From JAYVSZ01 sp043774925 (lineage in GTDB: Bacteria; Pseudomonadota; Gammaproteobacteria; Burkholderiales; Methylophilaceae), in the NCBI GenBank assembly GCA_043774925.1, contig JAYVSZ010000031.1, positions 62,001 through 126,000 on the forward strand: a DNA stretch of 64,000 nt, written 5' to 3'. The first letter of the stretch is position 1, and every line of letters begins with the position of its first letter. A program made the position numbers and the translations under genes. Positions 60,391 through 64,000 of the stretch are shown here, piece after piece. The notes under the pieces were generated by a model. The model had not been told where the DNA came from. It worked only from the letters and a program-made list of their open reading frames with translations, and did not search any database.

Positions 60391-61188
60391 TTAAGCCGCT
60401 CTGCGACCCGGAATTGCGTTCAATAATTGCTGCGTGTAAGCCTCGCGCGGATTGTTGTAAATCTCCACCACCGCGCCCTGCTCCACAATTTTACCGTGAT
60501 TCATCACCACAATTTCATCCGCTATGTGCCGCACCACACGCAAATCGTGGCTAATAAAAACATAACTCAAACCCATTTCTTTTTGTAAGTCTTTGAGCAA
60601 TAACAATATTTGCGCTTGCACCGATACATCTAGCGCTGAAACTGGCTCATCGCACACTACTACTTTTGGCGCTAGCACCAGCGCACGCGCAATGCCAATG
60701 CGCTGCCGTTGCCCGCCCGAAAACTGGTGCGGATATTTTTGCATATCACCCGCGCTTAAACCGACGCGCTCCAACATTTTTTGCGTTTTTGCGCGCTGTT
60801 CCGCCGCGCTGCCAAGGCCGTGAATCAACAAGCCTTCACCGACAATCTCACCCACTTTCATGCGCGGGTTAAGCGATGCAAACGGATCTTGAAACACCAT
60901 TTGCAAGTGTTTGCGCGTGGCACGCAGCGCTTCGCCACTCAATTTCGTCAGATCTTGGCCTTGAAACAAGACTTCGCCACTTTCGAAAGGATGCAATTGT
61001 AACAGACAACGCGCTAGCGTGGATTTTCCACTGCCAGATTCGCCCACCACGGCGAGCGTTGTGCCCGCTTTAAGCGCAATGCTCACATCGTCCAGCGCCT
61101 TGATTTGCGTCGTGCCGAAGCCAAAGCGTCCACTACGCTGCGTATAGGTTTTCACCAAATTTTTGGCTTCTAAAATGACTTCGCTCAT
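60391..61188 (-). CDS. Peptide-type ABC transporter ATPase (DppF/OppF-like)
   Basis: This 265-residue ATPase has Walker [14 protein letters not shown] (about 48-60), Q-loop MVFQDPFASLNPR, signature FSGGQRQRIGIARAL (about 157-171), Walker B VVVCDEPVSALD and switch His ISHDLRVVRH. This is the OppF/DppF pattern, one of the two ATPases that drive dipeptide or oligopeptide importers. It starts overlapping the other ATPase by 4 bases. No permease or solute-binding gene is near, so its transport partners must be elsewhere; the C-terminal YTQQLLNAIPG is present but no further domain. Confidence 0.9.
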   Translation of the reverse strand: MSEVILEAKNLVKTYTQRSGRFGFGTTQIKALDDVSIALKAGTTLAVVGESGSGKSTLARCLLQLHPFESGEVLFQGQDLTKLSGEALRATRKHLQMVFQDPFASLNPRMKVGEIVGEGLLIHGLGSAAEQRAKTQKMLERVGLSAGDMQKYPHQFSGGQRQRIGIARALVLAPKVVVCDEPVSALDVSVQAQILLLLKDLQKEMGLSYVFISHDLRVVRHIADEIVVMNHGKIVEQGAVVEIYNNPREAYTQQLLNAIPGRRAA

Positions 61189-62030
61189 GCGGCTTTCTCG
61201 CTTTTAAGCTTGTCTTCTTTCAACCAAGCATAATCAATCGGCTTGAGTTGTTTTTTGCCTTCCGCATCGGGCACACAAGCCAGCAGCGCCTTGGTGTACG
61301 GGTGTTGCGGTTTAGTCAGCACTTGTTTTTTGGTGCCCGTTTCCACAATCTCGCCGCGAAACATCACAATCACGTCATCGGCAATATCCGCCACCACGCC
61401 AAAATCGTGCGTAATAAACAACATCGCCATGTTCATGCGCGTTTTCAGCTCGTCGAGCAGTTTCAAAATTTGCGCTTGCACCGTCACATCCAGCGCCGTT
61501 GTTGGCTCGTCGGCGATTAACAAGGCGGGTTCGCAAGCAATGCTCATGGCAATCATCACGCGTTGGCGTTGGCCGCCTGATAGCTCATCGGGATAGCTGC
61601 CAAAGCGCTCAACAGGAATGCCAACTTGCTGTAGAAGCTCATGGATATTGGCTCTCAGGGCAGCGCCTTTTAAACCAAAATGTGCGGTTAAACTTTCGCC
61701 AATTTGATAACCAACCGTTAACACAGGATTTAGCGACGTCATTGGCTCCTGAAAAATCATGCCGATTTTTGCGCCACGAATCTTCTGCAAGGCTTTATTG
61801 TCAAGCTGCGTAATATCTTCACCTTGAAATACAACTTTGCCAGAAGCCGCAAGTTGATTGGACAGCAAGCCCATAATGGTCAACGCGGTGAGGCTTTTAC
61901 CGCTGCCGGACTCGCCAACGATGCAGGTGGTTTTGCCCGCGGAAAGCTTAAACGACGCACCTTTGACCAAAAAGCGCGAAGGCGCGTTTTTGGGCGTTAC
62001 ACTTAAGTTTTCGACGCTTAAAATTTCCAT
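61185..62030 (-). CDS. Peptide-type ABC transporter ATPase (DppD/OppD-like), short C-terminus
   Basis: This 281-residue ATPase has Walker [16 protein letters not shown] (about 36-50), Q-loop [12 protein letters not shown], signature [15 protein letters not shown], Walker [13 protein letters not shown] and [13 protein letters not shown]. OppD/DppD ATPases usually end with a Cys-rich domain (Fe-S cluster) after the PYTKALL motif; here the tail ([25 protein letters not shown]) has one Cys only, so that domain is missing. The segment [16 protein letters not shown] is encoded by a dispersed repeat (61629-61664). It overlaps its partner ATPase and the SIMPL gene (one base). Confidence 0.88.
   Translation of the reverse strand: MEILSVENLSVTPKNAPSRFLVKGASFKLSAGKTTCIVGESGSGKSLTALTIMGLLSNQLAASGKVVFQGEDITQLDNKALQKIRGAKIGMIFQEPMTSLNPVLTVGYQIGESLTAHFGLKGAALRANIHELLQQVGIPVERFGSYPDELSGGQRQRVMIAMSIACEPALLIADEPTTALDVTVQAQILKLLDELKTRMNMAMLFITHDFGVVADIADDVIVMFRGEIVETGTKKQVLTKPQHPYTKALLACVPDAEGKKQLKPIDYAWLKEDKLKSEKAA
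61629..61664. repeat. CATGGATATTGG hairpin repeat, copy within the DppD-like gene
   Basis: Core CATGGATATTGGCTC (61640-61654) and right flank TCAGGGCAGCGCC match the other copies. On the minus strand it encodes [11 protein letters not shown], in the same phase as the copies at 21761 and 28641. The left flank differs. Confidence 0.55.
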
Positions 62031-62800
62031 TACTCAATGTTGTACACGATTGTGACAACCACCCGCGCCATCTTATCAATGGTCGATTTATCGTAAACGC
62101 CGCCGTAACTATTATCGGTGTCGTCGTTGCTGCCGCCCACAGGCAGTATATAGAACGCACCTTGCGAGGCCGATTTCATCACGCCCACTTTGACACCGTC
62201 TTGCTTCACAAACTCGGTAGCGCGGCTGCGCGCATTTTTGGTTGCATCCCCAATCAAGGACATTTTTACTTCTTCCAAATTGCTCACCAAATAATTCGGC
62301 GGCTGCGCGGTTACTGGGTGATTATCGGCGCGTAATTGCAAAAAAGCTTTATTTGCCGCAGTAATTTTGGCTAAATCTTTTGAGGTGACGCGCACATTTT
62401 GAAAAGCGTCAAAGCCTTTCTGCACTTGGCGCGGCGTGTCCTTAACAAAAACTTCTTCGTAATGTGGATTAATCGTTTCCACATCGGCGCTGCGGCTTTC
62501 CGCAGCTAAACTTTGCTTATCCAAAAACGCTTCCACCACTTTGCGTTCTGCTGCCAAATTTTCCAGCGCGGCCGCTTGCGTGTCGGCCGTCACACCAACG
62601 TTAATCGACCACTCCGCGCTGTCGGCTTTGATAGGCTTTTCCGCCAAACCTTTCACCGTAATACTTTGTTGACCTGAAACTGCGCGCTTGGCCTGCACAC
62701 CAAGAATAAAGGCCGCGCTGGCCATGCCGATGGCGAGCAACAAGCCCAAAACCGTCATGGAATTTAGAAAGCTCTTATGCTGAGTGATATTCTCTGTCAT
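62030..62800 (-). CDS. SIMPL (DUF541) domain membrane/periplasmic protein
   Basis: This 256-residue protein has one N-terminal membrane helix (TVLGLLLAIGMASAAFILGVQ, about 15-35) followed by a SIMPL domain (QQSITVKGLAEKPIKADSAEWSINVGVTADTQAAALENLAAERKVVEAFLDKQ...). Related proteins are BP26 and YggE/IrhA-type; their roles, such as channel-like oligomers or oxidative stress protection, are unsettled. It stands between hisS and the ABC ATPases, 2 bases past the hisS stop, and shares the hisS unit. Its stop overlaps the next ATG by one base. Confidence 0.85.
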   Translation of the reverse strand: MTENITQHKSFLNSMTVLGLLLAIGMASAAFILGVQAKRAVSGQQSITVKGLAEKPIKADSAEWSINVGVTADTQAAALENLAAERKVVEAFLDKQSLAAESRSADVETINPHYEEVFVKDTPRQVQKGFDAFQNVRVTSKDLAKITAANKAFLQLRADNHPVTAQPPNYLVSNLEEVKMSLIGDATKNARSRATEFVKQDGVKVGVMKSASQGAFYILPVGGSNDDTDNSYGGVYDKSTIDKMARVVVTIVYNIE

Positions 62801-62802
62801 TT

Positions 62803-64000
62803 TTATACTCCTATTTTAGACGCCACATCATTTAATTTGCAGCGCATCTGCTCACCCGCTTGCAGCAAGGGTTTTAGCGATATTTCACCTGCTAATACTT
62901 CGTCATCGCCCAGAATCGCGGCAAAGCGCGCACCGCTTCTATCGGCTTTTTTCATCTGTGATTTAAAACTGCCACCACCCGCATGTAAAGCCACGCTCAG
63001 GCCATTATTACGTAGCATTTCCGCCACGGTAAAAGCCACTTTTTCTGCTTGCTCGCCCACGTTCACCAAGTAAATATCCAGGGCGTTAGTCGCCGTCACG
63101 CCGTATTCCTGCATCAACAAAAATACGCGCTCTAAACCAATGCCAAAGCCGCACGCGGGCGTCGGCTCGCCGCCCAAACGCTCCACCAAGTTGTCGTAAC
63201 GGCCACCCGCCGCAATGGTCCCTTGCGCGCCCAGCTTTGTGGTCACCCATTCAAAAACGGTGCGATTGTAATAATCCAGCCCACGCACGAGGTGATTATT
63301 AATGGTATATGCCACGCCAGCCGCATCCAGCCTATCTCTCAGACCATCGAAATGCGCGCGAGTTGCATCGCCCAAGCAATCCATTAATTTAGGTGCAGCC
63401 TCACACATGGCTTGCATACGCGGGTTTTTGCTATCTAAAATGCGCAACGGATTGGTATGCAAACGGCGTTTCGCATCTTCGTCTAGCAGTTCTGCATGCT
63501 GCTCAAAATAAGCAATCAGCGTTTTGCGATAGGCAGTGCGCTCGTCTGCATCGCCAATACTATTGATTTGCAGCTCAACATCTTGAATGCCCAATTCTTT
63601 CCACAGCCGCGCCAGCATGATGATTTGCTCAGCATCCACGTCTGGCCCATCAAAACCAAACGCCTCTGCACCAATTTGATGAAACTGCCGCTGACGACCT
63701 TTTTGCACATTCTCGTGGCGAAACATCGCACCGCTGTACCACAAGCGCTGCGGGGCATTGTAGGTGAGGCTGTGCTCAATCACCGCCCGCACGCAGCCTG
63801 CCGTGCCTTCTGGACGGAGGGTGAGTTTGTCGCCATTCAGCGCGTCTTCCCAAGCGTACATTTCCTTCTCGACAATATCGGTATGCTCGCCCACGCTACG
63901 CACAAATAAATCCGTCGTTTCAACAATCGGCATGCGAATATTGTTGTAGCCATAGCTTGCCAATATATTCCGCGCGGTGTCTTCCAGCTTAAACCACAGC
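62803..64000 (-). CDS. hisS: Histidyl-tRNA synthetase (5' end off window)
   Basis: HisRS charges tRNA-His. The visible 399 codons start within the N-terminal part ([24 protein letters not shown]), with about 20 codons beyond the right edge. Class II motifs are visible: motif 2 [18 protein letters not shown] and [31 protein letters not shown], the HisA motif [15 protein letters not shown], then [26 protein letters not shown] (motif 3), and a C-terminal anticodon-binding domain. It heads the unit hisS-SIMPL-ABC-ABC-yfgM-bamB-der. Confidence 0.95.
   Translation of the reverse strand, partial: LWFKLEDTARNILASYGYNNIRMPIVETTDLFVRSVGEHTDIVEKEMYAWEDALNGDKLTLRPEGTAGCVRAVIEHSLTYNAPQRLWYSGAMFRHENVQKGRQRQFHQIGAEAFGFDGPDVDAEQIIMLARLWKELGIQDVELQINSIGDADERTAYRKTLIAYFEQHAELLDEDAKRRLHTNPLRILDSKNPRMQAMCEAAPKLMDCLGDATRAHFDGLRDRLDAAGVAYTINNHLVRGLDYYNRTVFEWVTTKLGAQGTIAAGGRYDNLVERLGGEPTPACGFGIGLERVFLLMQEYGVTATNALDIYLVNVGEQAEKVAFTVAEMLRNNGLSVALHAGGGSFKSQMKKADRSGARFAAILGDDEVLAGEISLKPLLQAGEQMRCKLNDVASKIGV

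Noticed and set aside
21761..61664. CATGGATATTGG repeat as a DNA uptake sequence
   Set aside because: Only about seven copies in 64 kb and they carry extended hairpin flanks, unlike the short, far denser uptake sequences.
1..64000. CRISPR array or prophage
   Set aside because: No regularly spaced repeats with unique spacers and no phage structural, integrase or lysis genes were seen.

Overview
The window looks like a chromosome segment of a methylotrophic betaproteobacterium close to the Methylophilaceae (Methylotenera/Methylophilus type). The reasons are betaproteobacterial gene orders (hfq-hflX-hflK-hflC-DUF2065-hisZ-purA; 4.5S RNA-dnaX-ybaB-recR; hisS...yfgM-bamB-der) and four genes of the tetrahydromethanopterin/methanofuran type (flavoprotein, dihydropteroate-synthase-like protein, DUF447, DUF556/MfnB) that bacteria use in H4MPT-linked C1 oxidation. 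The placement is inference from gene content, not from a search.

Layout. 1-3919: the 5' part of a tightly overlapping type IV pilus/type II secretion-like operon (GspF, GspE, PilM-like, PilN-like; continues off the left edge). 4130-6313: an orphan PAS histidine kinase. 6438-14835: a phosphorus island holding an ornithine-lipid-type acyltransferase, ppk1-sixA, a Lys/Pro/Ala-rich putative ribbon-helix-helix protein, ppx, a GT4 glycosyltransferase, a zinc phospholipase C-like protein and a PAP2 phosphatase. Pho-box-like repeats stand before four of its transcription units. 15006-18744: tRNA-Ser(GGA), a class III adenylate cyclase, and an acetaldehyde dehydrogenase with its DUF779 partner. 18798-25737: 4.5S RNA, dnaX-ybaB-recR, gph, ubiG, mtaD, and an OmpA-family protein. 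25817-29185: the H4MPT cofactor group. 29250-37886: a lipoprotein, purA, hisZ, hflC, hflK, hflX, hfq, gltX.

38093-43288: a large PilZ-like protein of unknown role, then a zinc-uptake group (small CxxC protein, outer-membrane barrel, ZnuA, ZnuB; no ATPase gene in the window). 43263-49053: an RND efflux operon. 49233-50453: a repeat-rich region with two small hypotheticals. 50525-55681: rimO, a ZIP transporter, pgeF, rluD, bamD. 55829-56453: a complete integron-type gene cassette with a 60-bp attC site and no integrase in view, carrying a coiled-coil lipoprotein. 56713-56925: a cluster of REP elements. 56931-64000: der, bamB, yfgM-like, two peptide-type ABC ATPases without permeases, a SIMPL protein, and hisS (5' end off the window).

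The signals most worth following are: (1) the lone integron cassette downstream of bamD, whose 5' boundary TTGGGC is the exact complement of its attC R'' box; (2) the phosphate island with 11-bp-periodic Pho boxes; (3) a pair of inverted repeats with identical TTTAAACGGT arms flanking the putative ribbon-helix-helix gene between sixA and ppx; (4) a dispersed short hairpin repeat with core CATGGATATTGG that also lies inside coding sequences, three times in one reading frame.
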